Positions 10,741 to 23,086 of a DNA stretch of 64,000 nt are shown here, piece by piece. The stretch spans positions 372,001-436,000 of the forward strand of contig JANEZZ010002354.1 in assembly GCA_026122225.1 (NCBI GenBank). Reading direction: 5' to 3'. The number at the start of each line of letters is the position of its first letter. Position 1 is the stretch's first letter. The notes under the pieces are model-generated. The model made no database searches. It worked only from the letters and a program-made list of their open reading frames with translations, and had not been told where the DNA came from. The translations under genes were made by a program, and so were the position numbers. Source of the DNA: Heloderma charlesbogerti. Its lineage: Eukaryota; Chordata; Lepidosauria; Squamata; Helodermatidae.

Positions 10741-12165
10741 CCATGGGTTTACAACAGACTTCAGCCATTCCTGTCTCAGTCTATTTTTATTGGCCATTCA
10801 ACTTGTTTCCTCATGCCAGGGAGCCTTGCTTATTGCTTTGTGTTGCATATTAATCCAATAGCCAGGGCTTAGTTTGAGCCTGGGCTCACCAGGGCTTAGC
10901 CCTGGGACCTTTTTTCCATACCACAGAACCTTCCTGAATTAGATGAAGTAAAAACAAAACAAAATCCTCTGAGCCTGTACAGAATGCCTTTCCCTCACCA
11001 CAACCGGCACCCTGTGCATCTAGGATTATACAGAAAGGTTTTCAGGTCAGAAGATGTGACTTGCAGGCTTGTCTGAGCCCAAGAGACCCTCATTTTAGCA
11101 ATTAAGCACTCCTTGCAGCTTGGTCTAGCTTACTTCCCCTCCCCCCTTTTCACAAAGAGCATAATATTTTCTTAAGAGAATGCACATTCTGAGGCAAAGC
11201 GTCTAATTGTTTAAATGGATGGGTGGCTAGATAAGATTTTTTTTTTTTCCAGTGGGCAATTAACTAGTCAGCTGTGCTAATTGTGTGTGTCTGGGGGTAG
11301 CTTTTCCCTGACCCCAAGTGATGATGACCTACTAAGTACATCTTTACACCTAACTGACTGAACATCTCTCCAGTAGAAACATCTGCAGAAACAATGCCTC
11401 AGTGACAAATAAGACCCCCATCCATAATTCTTTTTATAGACTCAACAACAATCTCTACTATGAACCCAGGACATTTTCCTAGCATCAGGTGGCTGCAGTC
11501 AATCAAATAATAATACTTGACATTCGCAGGGAAGAAAGACAATGCTGAGAGGGGGAACTAGGTGGTGGACTTCAGACTTACACACTGTTCATCTCAGAAA
11601 GGGGCACTACTTTGCTCCACATAACCAGTATATCCTGGGGGACACATGGTGACACATGTCAAAACGGCAGAGACACCAGCAGTGTCAGTGAAAATATTGG
11701 TGGAAATGACTGATTATATCAGGGTTGCTGTAAAGCAAAGAAGGATCAACTTGTCCAGTGCCTACTGGTAACTATGATGTGTGATCCTATGCTCCTATAA
11801 CAGTCCTAAGTTTAGCAATGGTCTATCATCGAGTCTCCCATACCATCCAAAGCCTCCCTCCACATGCATTGCCTTCTTACCAGGTGGGAGAGTGTAGATT
11901 GGGTGGAAAAGACTGATGTGATTGGTCCTGCTCACTTGGTTATTTAATTCATATGTGTTACTGAGCAGCACACTATAACATGAACTGTTTTGACTATTCT
12001 AAAGAACAATTTAAATACTGAACAATATTTTCTTCTACAGACTCATGCATGGTTTTGATGAAAATATGAACTAGCAATGGAAACATCGTTTCTCCAGTCC
12101 AGTAAGAAAGATCTGGGTGCATAAACAGCGCATAGTCTGTGTGGATACGCAGCTAGATCTTTCCT
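10741..12165. other. Intron stretch, nothing recognised
   Basis: No exon or repeat family identified, apart from a T-run near 11240. Confidence 0.4.
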
Positions 12166-13040
12166 CTGAGAGCTGGTACAGCTTTATAGCTAAGTGACTA
12201 CGAATCAGAAGATCCTGGATTCAAATCTCTCCTCTGCCATAAAATCAGGGACAAAACAGACATTACTTTAAGAGAGATATCCTATGGCCCCTAGACAGCA
12301 TTTGCAGGGCCATAGGATAGTTTGTATTCCTGGATCCGATCTCAGAGTCAGTGCTCTGATCTCAGACCCAGGAGTCCGAGCTCCCCATCCCGTCCCTGTT
12401 GGTGTGGAGAGAACCATGCCAGCTGCCTCTCCGAGGTTGCAAAAGCAACCTTGGAGGGAAGGTAATGGAGATGTTCCCATGGGCAGGGAGGGAACTGGGG
12501 AGGTCAGCTTATGCGGAATCCTCTGGCCTCCCCAGCCTCTTTCCTTCCCCTTTCTCAATGCCTCAGTTAGACTGATGGAAAAGCTCATCTAGCTGAAATA
12601 CAGAGTGGGAGGAGTGTGGAGGTGAAGATTGCCTCCCCCACCCTTCCCGCTATGCATTGAAGGCAGTAAGCCTCCAAGCTCAGAAGACTGCACTCTACAT
12701 CTGTGTTTAGCAACTACATTTTTTTCCCATTTTTATTCTAGAGTAGATGCAGGGGGCCTGATCCAGAACTTAAAATCTCCCCTACCTCCCATGCTAGGTC
12801 CTGATCCAGACAGGGGCCCCAGCACATGCTGTAGCGTAAGATGAAAGAAGAAAAAAAAAAGACATAGCTGCTAGACACAGAATCAAAGTAATGTCTGTTT
12901 TGGTCCTCATTAACTGGCCACAGGTAAGCTGCTCTCTCACTGCCGCAGATCACAGTGCCACCCACCGTCTGCAATACGGGGATGATAATACTAATCTGCT
13001 TTACAAGGTTACTGGCAACAGATACAGTGCCAGCTTCAGG
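12166..13040 (+). mobile_element. MIR-like SINE split by a younger insertion
   Basis: The left piece (12166-12255) has a B-box-like GGATTCAAATC at 12218-12228 and the MIR-type ...CTCTGCCA. The right piece (about 12890-13040) resumes with TAACTGGCC, then CTGCAATACGGGGATGATAA and AAGGTTACTGGCAAC, the MIR 3' core. Between them lies the dispersed repeat at 12277-12703. Confidence 0.6.
12277..12703. repeat. ATCCTATGGC dispersed repeat, copy 1
   Basis: Shares ordered blocks with 34155-34562: GGGCCATAGGATA, ATTCCTGRATC, CAGCTGCCTCTCC, GGCCTCCCCAGCCTC, GGGAGGAG and GACTGCRC. Near the left end is TCCTATGGCC. The other copy ends GCCATAGGACTG, suggesting short terminal inverted repeats. Confidence 0.6.
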
Positions 13041-13044
13041 TTTA

Positions 13045-13905
13045 TGAGGGCCCTTGGGCAGACACCCTCAACGGCTCCCTCCCTCAGTTCGTTTGCCTTT
13101 TTGCCACCATTGCCACCAGTCGCTCAGCCTCTTTCTCATTAGTGCTACCTCTTGCTTGCTTGACAGGCAGTGAGCAAGTAGGTAGTGGGATCTACTGCTC
13201 CTCTTCCTCACCACACCCTTGTCTGGGCCAGAGCAAGAGGCAGGCCAACAAGCAGATTGCAATGATGAAGAGAAGGAACAGCTCCAGGGAGCTGCTGGGG
13301 TGTGAGCCCTCAGCAGGTGCCTGATTGTGCCTACCCTTGACGCCAGCTGACATTATCATTGTTGTCATTGTCAACATATACACTGTGATGATCATTCTGC
13401 CGAATTGGCTGGATATATCCTTTGCTATAATGGGGATCAGCATTCCCACATGAGGCCTTCAGTTGTTACTTGTGACTAGTTGCCCACAACTACAGCTGGA
13501 TAAAGACTCATGTCACACTGCCATTTTTGTATAGGATTACAAGGCTCTCAGGCTCTGTGTCATATAGACACACATCCCATCACGAAGCAGGACTGTCCTC
13601 TCACCATCTCCTTCCCAGTCATGGTTATGCCACACATTGAGGCCACCATGAGCCACAAGCAGAGATCTTGGAATGGGATTATGAAGCAAAGAGCTTGAGA
13701 TGGCGCTCAAATGAGCCAGGGCACATGCTACTAATTGGGGTACAGTAAACCAGAGTAAGATATTTCTTACTAGATTTTGATATGTTGTCTAGTCTTGAAG
13801 ATATGGGAATCTGCCCAAACAACAATTCACCCCATTCTATATCAAATTTAATCCACTTTTTGAAACTTTTCCACATGTTACTTGGAGTTGCACTCTGAAT
13901 GTCTT
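13045..13905. other. Intron stretch, nothing recognised
   Basis: No family or exon recognised. Small frames here show no domain. Confidence 0.4.
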
Positions 13906-13909
13906 ATCA

Positions 13910-14115
13910 GAGCCTTCACCAGACCAGTTCATTGCATTGTGTTATTTTAGTGCTTTTACTTCCATGCTTTATGTTGTCCTAGTTTTGATATTTGATTTTT
14001 GCAATTTTATACTGGATTTATTTTTATGTCTTGCATTATGTTTTATTATGAAAACCGCTTTGAGTTCACTTTGTGAAGAAAAGCAGGATCTAAGTCACTC
14101 AATAAATAAATACAA
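13910..14115 (+). mobile_element. L2-type LINE 3' UTR and tail (old)
   Basis: T-rich 3' UTR leading to AAACCGCTTTGAGTTCACTT and a CAATAAATAAATA tail, comparable with the younger L2 end at 23650-23865. Confidence 0.6.
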
Positions 14116-14604
14116 AGAAATATTGAGAATCATGGAAAAATAATAAATCAAGTTGACAACTGGTAGAATTGGTTGTGTGAATCAGCCATAAGCTACTTCA
14201 TTTTTTTTTTTTTTTTGCATAGCTAAAGTGTAACTTTTAAAGCCAAGCTGTATCTAAAACCTCACAAGCTCTGGGAAGTGTCATAGATAAAAAAATATTT
14301 GTTGAATTGCTCTTTCAGGGAGGGGCAGGGAAGGTTTCATTTGGAGGCACTGCAACTTAAGGTGTTCAGAAGTGTCTCCAGTGGGGGCACTGCTAAATTT
14401 ATATAACTGAAGTAGAATTTCTATTTAAAGTCATTTGCTGCGGGGGGGGGGATGGAGGAGGGAATACCTAAATGTACTAGGCTATCAGGTTTGGAACAAA
14501 AAGAGTGTAGATTTCCACAGAAATTCACTGACATCATACTCAACATAGGAAACCCACAGGGAATTCAGCAGTAATTCAGCACCTAATTACACCTAATTGG
14601 GACT

Positions 14605-14690
14605 CTTAGGCTGCAATCACATACATAGTTTCTACTTCTGAGTAGACATGCATAGGATTATGCTGTTAGATCCTAGTTTCCACACCCTAC
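14605..14690. repeat. TGCAATCCTA semi-palindromic repeat
   Basis: GGCTGCAATC, CTTCTGAGTAGACATGCATA and GGATTATGCTG. Partial copy. Confidence 0.65.
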
Positions 14691-15150
14691 TCAAAATAAG
14701 GATATACAGGATAGAATTTGGGGAATGTTGTATGTGATGGTTCACAGGCTGGCATTCAGCTTTCACTAATGTCAGATTATTTTCTTGTTATTTCTTTATT
14801 TTTATTTTATTTATTTTTGCCTGTGCAGCAAAGACTTTCCCTCCCTTCTCTTCCCCCTCTGCCCCCCCCCACTCCTCTCCCCAGTTGCTTTACCTTCAAG
14901 GATGATTTGTTTTATTAAACTGACTGTCCCCAGCCTCTGCAGTACATAATAAAAGCCTGACATAGCAACCTGCCTGCCTTCTGTGTCCTGCAGATACTCA
15001 TCATAAGTGTCAGGACATACCAAGGTTAGCGGTCACTGGAAGTGTGCTGGCTGGCTGGAGCTTTTGCCAAACACGCTTGGCAGCTGAATGAATGTCATAG
15101 AGAATAGAAGGGGAATTACAAAGGTTAGAGAGAAGACAGCCTCGCCTTCA

Positions 15151-15195
<45 letters not shown>

Positions 15196-15220
15196 TTCCT
15201 TCCTTCCTCCCCCCCCCCCT
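15151..15220. repeat. (CTTT)n/(CCTT)n/poly-C tract
   Basis: About ten CTTT units, then CCTT, then a run of C. A pure pyrimidine strand of roughly 70 bp. Confidence 0.95.
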
Positions 15221-15554
15221 CCCAGCTTCTTCTTCCCTTCTGGAGACATATGACCACTTCTGAAAGAAATATTGGCTTGTACAAAGGGGGGGGGGAAATC
15301 ATTTTATCAGTTTCTTAAAACTTTTTCATTGTCAAACAAAGCTTTATTGTGAAGGGGAGGGGGGACTGATGCTATTGCTATTTTTAGGCATCCATGTCTT
15401 AGCTTTACTGTTCCTTTACTGGCAGCATAAGATGATTTTAGAATTTTAAGGTGAAAGCACTATTTTTTTTGAAGTCATATGCTCCATTATGCATCTCATC
15501 TTAGTCTTTATTAAGAGCCCCCCTCCTTTTTTAAAAAAGCCACACGTTAATCTT

Positions 15555-15690
15555 TTACGGACACAATCCAGTGGGAAGTCCTGCTGTGCATCTTCTACTG
15601 AAATGAATGGGAAGTGTGGAAGAGGACCTATGCCCTTGAGCAGCTCCCATTCACTTCAATGGGACCTGCGCAGGAGAACGTTGCACTGGA
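15555..15690. repeat. CAATCCAGTGGG palindromic repeat
   Basis: ATCCAGTGG near the left and CACTGGATGG at the right end are inverted. ACTGAAATGAATGGGAA and TCCCATTCACTTCAATGGGA form inner inverted arms. A related copy lies at about 48985-49130. Confidence 0.5.
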
Positions 15691-16213
15691 TGGCACCTTA
15701 GAACTCCTTCCCACACTTCCAGGCCCCCACAAACCACCACCACAACCAGCACCGCTTCTGGATTTAACTCTGTTAAACCCAGAGGATAAGAAAAGCCAGG
15801 GTGATATGAAGATCGTAGTCATGTCAAAACTGATCTCCTGGGGAATTGCATTTTGTTTTTTTGACTATAAAAGGGCAATAAAATGCTGACTGTAAGAAGA
15901 CAATGTCAAGGAGAAAAGGGTATTGGTATTTTGGATACTCTTGACTGCTCGCCTTGGAGAGAGAGTTATTCTTGTCACAAACCCTTTTGTCTGCATCTGC
16001 TGACTGCTTGCCTGTAGCCAGCAGCATACTTTAACTGTTTTGTCACCTCCTAACATCACACGCATCAGCTGTTGTGCTTTTGTTACGGGTATTGTCAAAC
16101 TAATCCACTGTGGCTGTTCTAGTGTGCAGTAAATAAAACAGAAACTGCTTCTCAGACAATTCTGCATGAATATTTCAGATGGCTTTTACAACTCTGATTC
16201 ACAAAATAAAAAG

Positions 16214-16215
<2 letters not shown>

Positions 16216-16244
<29 letters not shown>
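16216..16244. repeat. (CA)n microsatellite
   Basis: About 14 uninterrupted CA units. Confidence 0.95.
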
Positions 16245-16429
16245 TCTAGGCTCAGATGCCTTAAAGCTAATTGCATATGGCCACTTCGATTGTTTTGGAG
16301 TAGAAAATAAAGAGCTGTTCTTTTCTGTCCGGACTTTTGAATGTAGCTCTTTGGATTTAAAAAGGAAGCATGGGGGGGGGGTGAGTGTGGGGGGCAGGGA
16401 GAGAGAAGGCTGATCAAGATAAAGTTTTA

Positions 16430-16520
16430 CAGCATGATCCTAGATATGCCTAGTCAGAAATCAGTTCCATTGTGTTTAATGGGGCTTACTCCCAGGTAAG
16501 AGGGTATAGGATTGCTGTCT
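16430..16520. repeat. TGCAATCCTA semi-palindromic repeat
   Basis: ATGATCCTAGATATGCCTAG, GGGGCTTACTCCCAGGTAAG and TATAGGATTGCTG. A fairly complete copy. Confidence 0.7.
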
Positions 16521-16779
16521 ACATTTCCTAATAAAGCGGCTACTTTTTCCAGTATTAAAACTGAATGTGATGGGCATTATTTTTATGACTTTTTCTTTTC
16601 ATTTTTGAAAAAAAATGGCAAAAGCAAAGTGCAATTAGACTGGACTGCATCTGAGAGGGCTGCACTCATTTGCAGATTAAGGGGCAAAGCTTAGAGAACT
16701 GGCTTGCCTACAGCCTTTAGTGTACTTGCTGTAGTGAGGTGTGGTGTTTTTTCTGGCTGGTTCGCAGCTAACAAAAACA

Positions 16780-16995
16780 ACAAATATGTTTGTACAGTGT
16801 ATTCAAATGTTCAGAGTTCTTCACATGCACTATCTTGTTGTAGTCCTTACAGCAACAGTGTAATGTAAGTTGGTATCGTTATCCCCTATACTGTAGATGG
16901 GAGGGCTGAGGCCGCCTAATAAGCTCATGACAAAGGCAAGATGTTAACTGTATACTTTCTGATTCACAGTTCAGTCTCTTAGTCACTATGCTCAG
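16780..16995 (+). mobile_element. Ancient MIR/L2-like repeat
   Basis: GGTATCGTTATCCCC, ACTGTAGATGGGAGGGCTGAGG and, downstream, TTCAGTCTCTTAGTCACTATGC match the layout of amniote MIR-type elements, but divergence is high. Confidence 0.45.
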
Positions 16996-16999
16996 TTTT

Positions 17000-17872
17000 T
17001 ATTCACAGGTTCTTCTCTGGTGAGGGCTATTAAACTGTTTCAGAACAGATTGCCAGAACATGGTCACAGGGTGGCAAGTAAGAAAAACAGAAAGCCTGCG
17101 TGCAGAAGAGAGACAAGAAAAAGAAAACAGTTGAAGTACTTTACCGAGCATTCATTCACCCTTGTGTGCACATGATTCTTCTAAACAAACTCTCCTATCC
17201 CTGCTGTTTGTTAAGTAAATATTGATTAAGAAGAGATCTATCTCCCGACAGCAGTGACACAAGCTGGGGACTTGTACTACAGACAGAGTGGACTTAAAAC
17301 AGATAAACTTGGCAGCTTTAGCAACTCCTCACATGAACGTTAGGTAAAGAGGCAAGATGAGACCTCTTTTCCCCTTCCAAGTGTAGCACAACTGTCTGCC
17401 CTTTTTCATGAACATCTTTGTAAAAAAGAAAAGAGAAGAGGAACACTTTTCATGGCTCATAAGCATCCTAGGGAACAGCACATCAGTGCATGCGGCTTTA
17501 GTATCCCAACAGCCTTGATTCACAGACTTGCTAAATCAAAGTGCTCCAATTTAAGATGATTTAGGCCCTGGGATTAAGTCAGTTTAAAATCAAGTTTTCC
17601 AGTTTAATTGGTTGGTGGATCAGCCTGAACGTGGCTTGTCTTGTTTTTGCTTCTCACCAGTGAAGTTATTACAGACTCCTGTATGGAGGAATAGTGCGGA
17701 TGGTCTCTCCTGAATGTGTGTGCAGCTGCTATAAAATCTACGCAGCAGGAAGAATTGAATTAAAATCCTTGAACTTCAGTGATCTGATAACTCATTACCC
17801 AATGGAACTGTGTGACTTTCAGGCGGCTTCACAACAACACAGCCCTACACATGAAGGGACTCACCCCCTAGA
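17000..17872. other. Intron stretch, nothing recognised
   Basis: No repeat family or exon identified. Confidence 0.4.
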
Positions 17873-17945
17873 ATCATAGAATAGTAGGGTTGGAAGGGGC
17901 CTACAAGGCCATCGAGTCCAACCCCCTGCTCAATGCAGGAATCCA
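17873..17945 (-). mobile_element. CR1 LINE 3' end, minus strand
   Basis: TCATAGAATAGTAGGGTTGG, AAGGGGCCTACAAGGCC and ATCGAGTCCAACCCC are the reverse complement of the CR1 3' end. Confidence 0.88.
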
Positions 17946-18556
17946 AGTCAGTTCCCTGTTCATGGAAGCAGCCCAGTTCTTCCCAAACACAGAGGGATCC
18001 CCTTGGAAAAACTTCATCTGAAGGGATCCATCATTATGTGTTGGGACTCTGGAGCCACCACTTTTCCAGCAAGTTATAAAAATAAACTTTGCCAAAAAGA
18101 ATAGTGAGAGCACAATGTCATGGGGATACCTCCATGTAGCTGTTACAGAAGACACTGTGTGGTGGTGAAGTGAGTTGTCCAAATCCATCTTTCAGTTCTA
18201 GAGCTGAACTTAAAACTCCTCTCCTTTGTTTCAAATTAATTTTTGCTTTCTCCAGACCCTAGATAAAGTATTTGATTAGATATGTTTACATACAAGGGCC
18301 CTTTAGACATATTCATTTGTTTTTCATTGGCTGTGTTCATTGCACGATACTTTAATGATGACTTCTTATTATGTATCATGACCTTAGCTGCCTTGACTCA
18401 TTGCTCTGATTTCCCAAAGTGTGGAGAAGCATACACAAAACCATGTACGGTTCCAAAATTGCTACAGGGTTTCCCATTGGTTTTCCAGTCCACAGGATTT
18501 ACCACAGGCAAAGAAGGAAGAGAAAGGAACAGCAGCCTTAGGTGATCTCTGTGAAG

Positions 18557-19005
18557 GGCCATAGCTCAGTGGTAAAGCACATGCTTTGCATGGAGAAGCT
18601 CAAGCCTTGGTGTTACTGTTTACAAGGGTCAGATAGCAAGTGATGGGAAGATGTCCCTGGCATCTTGAGGTAGAGCTGGAAAATTCTGGCCTTAAACCTT
18701 GGAGAGCTGTTGCCAGTCACTGCTGACAATAGTGTGCGCATGTACACCAGCTGCTGGGGAATACAGGCGGGAGGGTGCTGTTGCACTCGTGTCCTGCTTG
18801 GGGGTTTCCCATGGGCAGCTGGTTGGTCACTTTGTGAACAGAATGCTGGACTAGATGGACCCTTGGTCTGACCTTGCAGGGCACTTCTTATGTTTATATA
18901 TCTGTGTGACACTCTGGAGCACCACTACCAATTGAAATGAACAATCCTGGGCTAGATGGACAAAGAGTCTGACTTGGCATAAAGGAGCTTCTTGATGCTA
19001 TCTAG
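18557..19005 (+). mobile_element. tRNA-derived SINE with an inserted CR1 3' end
   Basis: The head GGGCCATAGCTCAGTGGTAA is tRNA-like, with A-box TAGCTCAGTGG. SINE body continues to about 18730. About 18731-18900 is a CR1 tail: CAGCTGCTGGGGAATACAGG, TGCTGGACTAGATGGACCC, CAGGGCACTTCTTATG. After it SINE-like sequence returns (GGGCTAGATGGACAAAGAG to GAGCTTCTTGATGC). The reading is CR1 inserted into the SINE. The ACAAT block occurs on both sides, so two overlapping SINE fragments remain possible. This is not a functional tRNA gene. Confidence 0.6.
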
Positions 19006-19339
19006 GTTTGGCATTGATGGCCAGACTTCTTCATATATCATCCTAGTCTTTCATTGTACTCTTACTGTTAGTAGGTGCATGGGATGGAAGCGGGGCAGTT
19101 TCAAAATCACAACCATTTAAAAAATCAAATAAACAGCTGATGTTGGCAAACACTCTGCCCTTTCTGTCACAAGAGCTCCTTTTGTGCAAAGATCAAGCAC
19201 AGCGGCAAGTTGGCATGGCCCTAATCAATATACTGGATGTCATGATCTGTCAGTTCTTGTGATGAAGGAAATTGTGCTATAGACCATAGGAGTTTCTGGG
19301 CCAGACTTTGGCCACCCATTCTTACATTTCAGTGATTTT

Positions 19340-19530
19340 AGAAATCCGGTGTCTACTGGACTAAGGAGGCCTGGGTTCAAATCCCTACACATGAGGCTCC
19401 ATGAGCAAGTGACCATTCTTTAGCCTAACCTATCTCACAAGGTTGTTGTGAAGATAAAATAGGACATACTTGACCTAAGCTGCCTGAGCTCCTTGCAAAA
19501 AGAGTGGAAAAATATAATTAATAATATTTT
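19340..19530 (+). mobile_element. tRNA-derived SINE (squamate MIR-like type)
   Basis: B-box GGTTCAAATCC at 19374-19384, then CCTAACCTATCTCACAAGG, TTGTTGTGAAGATAAAATAG, the CTCCTTGCAAAAAGAG block and an A/T-rich tail. The layout matches a common squamate SINE. Confidence 0.7.
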
Positions 19531-19673
19531 TGCTGTTTTCTCCCCAAATTCCATTGACTCAGTTATTGCAAACTGAGCAGATGTTCAAAAATTTACATTT
19601 CAAACTTAGAATTTGAGAATATATATACATACATACATATATATTTAGGCCTCTGTTTGAGCAGTCTATAGAG

Positions 19674-19808
19674 CAGCTTTCTCTAACCTGGCGCTCTCCA
19701 CATGTTCTGGACTACAATGCCTATCAGCCACAGCCAGCACAACCAATGGGCAGGGATGTTGGGGGTTTTAGTCCAAAAATTTGGAGGGTGCCAGGTTGGG
19801 GAAGGCTG
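19674..19808. mobile_element. hAT-like ~130-bp MITE with target duplication
   Basis: Ends CAGCTTTCTCTAACCTGG and CCAGGTTGGGGAAGGCTG are inverted. Flanked by CTATAGAG (19666-19673) and CTATAAAT (19809-19816), a 6/8 match for the 8-bp duplication typical of hAT elements. Confidence 0.8.
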
Positions 19809-19873
19809 CTATAAATTATGATCACTGACAGTCTAAGAAATATTTTAAAGAACTACTGTTTTTCCCATATAAT

Positions 19874-20180
19874 CACAGAGTTGGAAAGGAACCAGTGGAT
19901 TATCTTGTCTAACCCCTTGCCCTGAGGCAGAACATACTTTAAAGCAGCCTGCACAGATAGGCGTCAAACCCTATTGTGCAACCTCCTAGGAAGGAAATTC
20001 GAGTATCTCCCTAGGCAACTTGCTCCTTTGCTAAACTAATCTGACTGTTAAGAACTTTTAAAGCCTCTTCATCTCAATGAGACAGTTTAACTCACTTCAT
20101 AGTTAGCCTACATCTAATTTCCTCTAATTTGAATCAATTGCTTTAGTTTCCTACATGCACAGCAGTTAGGAGGATAACAA
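19874..20180 (-). mobile_element. CR1 LINE 3' region, minus strand, old
   Basis: CAGAGTTGGAAAGGAACC, CTTGTCTAACCCCTTGCC and further along TTAAGAACTTTTAAAG follow the reverse complement of the CR1 3' region over about 300 bp. Confidence 0.65.
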
Positions 20181-20869
20181 TTGCTTTGTTCTAATATACA
20201 TTTGTTCAATACTCAAAAACAATACCAATGTAGTTTCCTAACTGGCCACCCCTTGATAATTCTGGTTTCCCCTTTCTGCAGCTTTAACCAGCAATACGCC
20301 ATCCATTTTGAGAAGGGGTGACCAAGAATGTACACAGGAACTGAATCAAAGGAGCAGTTAATATAATCAGCAAAATCAAGTGTTCATGACTTCTCTGCAC
20401 AGTACTTCGTATTCCAATAGGGGTGCGTGGGGATCTGAATGTTACTTATTTTAAAAAGAATACATAAAACATGTCAGGGAGAAGAGTTCAGCTTAGAATT
20501 GTTATTATTATAGTTATTTTTTGCATGCAGCCCCTTCTGGTTGTCTTTTTTGTGGCCCCCTGCCCCCTGAATCTGCCATGGTGGTGGTGGCAGTGGCAAA
20601 AAAGGTTTGATTTTTGAGGAAAACAAGGAACGTGGGGAGCACACGCCTTGCTTCGAAGCAGAGCGACACTCTTGGGAGCCTTCCATGTGAACAATTCTGC
20701 TTCTAAACAAAGTCTACACTCCTTGCACACGTTGTTTCCTTCTAAGATTGCACACGCAGGGGAGGGGGCAATGCCACCATTGTGGAAAATTCAGTGGTGG
20801 CTGCAATTTTGGTGGCAGTGGATTGCGGCCCCCAGTTGGTTTGGGGGGGGGGCAATGTGACACCTGGAA
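20181..20869. other. Intron stretch, partly unassigned
   Basis: 20181-20300 may extend the CR1 copy. 20470-20870 is GC-rich with GGT/GGC repeats and G-runs, and no family is recognised. Confidence 0.4.
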
Positions 20870-21320
20870 GTTGCCCAACCTTGCCCTGTGGGAAGAAATC
20901 CTATATGTATATATCCAGACTTTACGATCTTCAGAAGCCCTGGTCCAAGTGACCTCACTAATTGAGGTGATGCAGGTGACCACTAGGGAGACAGTCTTTT
21001 TGGTGGTGGCATCCCAGTTATGGAACAGACTTGCCAGAAAGGCTTGTCTGGTGTCATCTTTATAGTCTTTTTAGTGCTGGGTGAAAACTTCTTTACCCTT
21101 CACTGAGGCATTTTAAATAACTTACGTCTTATAGTCTGAACTGCTCAGTTTAAAATTCATGTTTTAATTGTGTTTTAGTTCTAATAGGGTTGTTGTTGTT
21201 TTTTTGGTAAACATTATATTGTATTTTAATGCTGTATTTGTTTGTAAGCTGTCCAGATAACTTGTGTGATGGGGCAGCTACATCAATACGATAAATAATA
21301 ATAACAATAAAAGAATTCAA
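20870..21320 (+). mobile_element. L2-type LINE, C-terminal ORF and 3' UTR (decayed)
   Basis: Around 20985-21040 the frame recalls the L2 C-terminal block (alternate frame reads ...VASQLWNRLARKA). It is followed by a T-rich 3' UTR, GGGGCAGCTACATCAATACG and ATAAATAATAATAA. No long open frame survives. Confidence 0.6.
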
Positions 21321-21344
21321 ACATGTGGCCCCTGCTTGCACTGA

Positions 21345-21429
21345 TACAGTCTAGGAAAGAAAAAAGGCAACCAAAATGATCAAGAATTTGGAATACTTTC
21401 CCTACAGGGAAAGGTTAAAAGATGTGGAT

Positions 21430-21478
<49 letters not shown>

Positions 21479-22010
21479 CTTAGATAAGAGAGGACGTAAG
21501 GGGGAGGAACTTATGACAGAGGTATATAAAATTATTAATGGTGAAGAGCACATGAATAGAGCGAAACCATTCCCCTACCTCATATATGCATTTATTTTGT
21601 ATTTACAGCATGCTAGAATTCATGATTACCCAATGAAACTGGAAGTAAATTCAAGAGCCGAACAGACAAAACAAACTATTTACATATTAAATGACATTAA
21701 CTGATGGAATTGCTACAAGATGACAAAATGGTCACTGGCTTAAGGCAGATGGCTTTAAAGGGAAATAGGTTCCCGGAGAATAGGCTACTAACCATGATAG
21801 TTAAATGGAGCCTCCATGTTCAGAGCAGTCTCTCTCTCTCTCCCCCCCCAATACCAGATGCTGATGACAACAACAGGGAAAGGGCTGTTGCCTTCAAGTC
21901 CTAATAGTGGTTTTCCTGGTAGCAGCCAGCTGGCCACTGTTGGAAACAGGATGCTGGGGTGCTAGATGGACTCTTGGGCTCTTCTTGAATCCGTTTCAAC
22001 TTGTTAATAT
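21345..22010 (+). mobile_element. CR1 LINE 3' region interrupted by (TA)n
   Basis: GGCAACCAAAATGATCAAGA, GGGAAAGGTTAAAAGATG, then a pure TA tract, then TTAGATAAGAGAGGACGTAA, AGGTATATAAAATTATTAAT and the tail GGATGCTGGGGTGCTAGATG. The order matches CR1 3' sequence. The TA run sits within it. Confidence 0.75.
21432..21473. repeat. (TA)n microsatellite
   Basis: About 21 perfect TA units, self-complementary, inside a CR1 copy. Confidence 0.97.
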
Positions 22011-23086
22011 CTTTCTTGTACTTACAACCCAAGCCCAACCATGTTTACCTAGAAGTAATCCTAACTGAGTTAAATAGGATGCATGCTCTGAATTACAACC
22101 TTTGATGCCCAGAACCGAACACAGAAGTACTTCTCAATGGGCTCAACAGATTAGGACTTTACAAGGTGAAATCTGAAATGTCAAATAGTTCGCCCTGGTT
22201 CGGACATAATCATAATGGTTTGTTGTTAAGAGGATGAGCCTCGAGCTTGCATGCTCCCCCATGCTCTTCACAATTGAGAGGAGGAGATTTAAACCTTCCG
22301 TTCCCGGTTGTAAACTACAGGTTGCAGTTTCATCTGAATGATGATCCTGGTTTGATATCTTGGCTTCTTAACTACGGTTACCAGATTGTGGGCTTCCCAG
22401 AGGTTGGCCACTGTGGGAAATAGGATGCTGGACTAGATGGACCTGTTTTGCTTTTCCAGCAGGGCTCTTCTATAGTTTGTGCAAACCACCGTTTCCCAAG
22501 TTGGGATAAAACCGGAAAGTATGATTTACCACAAATCAGGAACAGAAGCCTTAAATCTCCTTTTCTTGGCTACCAAAGGGATGGGGCAAGAGCACATGCG
22601 CAAGCTTCATGCCTACAAACCACAGTTTGTTATCTCTGAATCTGGCCTTTATGTTTACTGTTTAGACCTATCAAGAAACAGCACAGAACCTTTTGTATTG
22701 GGAGAGGAGCCAACAGTGTGCATATACGAAGTCGGGGAATGGCTTCGCTCTATCCTCTTCCTCTTCGCCACTGATAATTTTGGTGTGATAGTTTCAGACA
22801 ACTGTGGTGGGCTATAGCCTTTCCTCCCTCCAGTTCAGTCATAATGCCCAACCTTTGCGTTATGAGAACCAGCCGAAGTAAGGATGGTGCTCACGCACTC
22901 CCCACTCTTCCTCCTTTGCCTGTGAGGGGTAAAGATTGCAAGCTTCCACTTTTGGTTGTGAATATACTAAAGTGTCCAGTTACATCTTAACTTGGGATAC
23001 TGTGGCTTATTTTCACTGTGGTTAGTTCAAACAGACCCGGATCAAACCAGCTTCAGGCCCGGGCTTGTTAATGAACCGCAAAGTAT

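Noticed and set aside
18557..18630. tRNA-like sequence with A-box
   Set aside because: The B-box is decayed and SINE body follows. It is the head of a SINE and not a tRNA gene.
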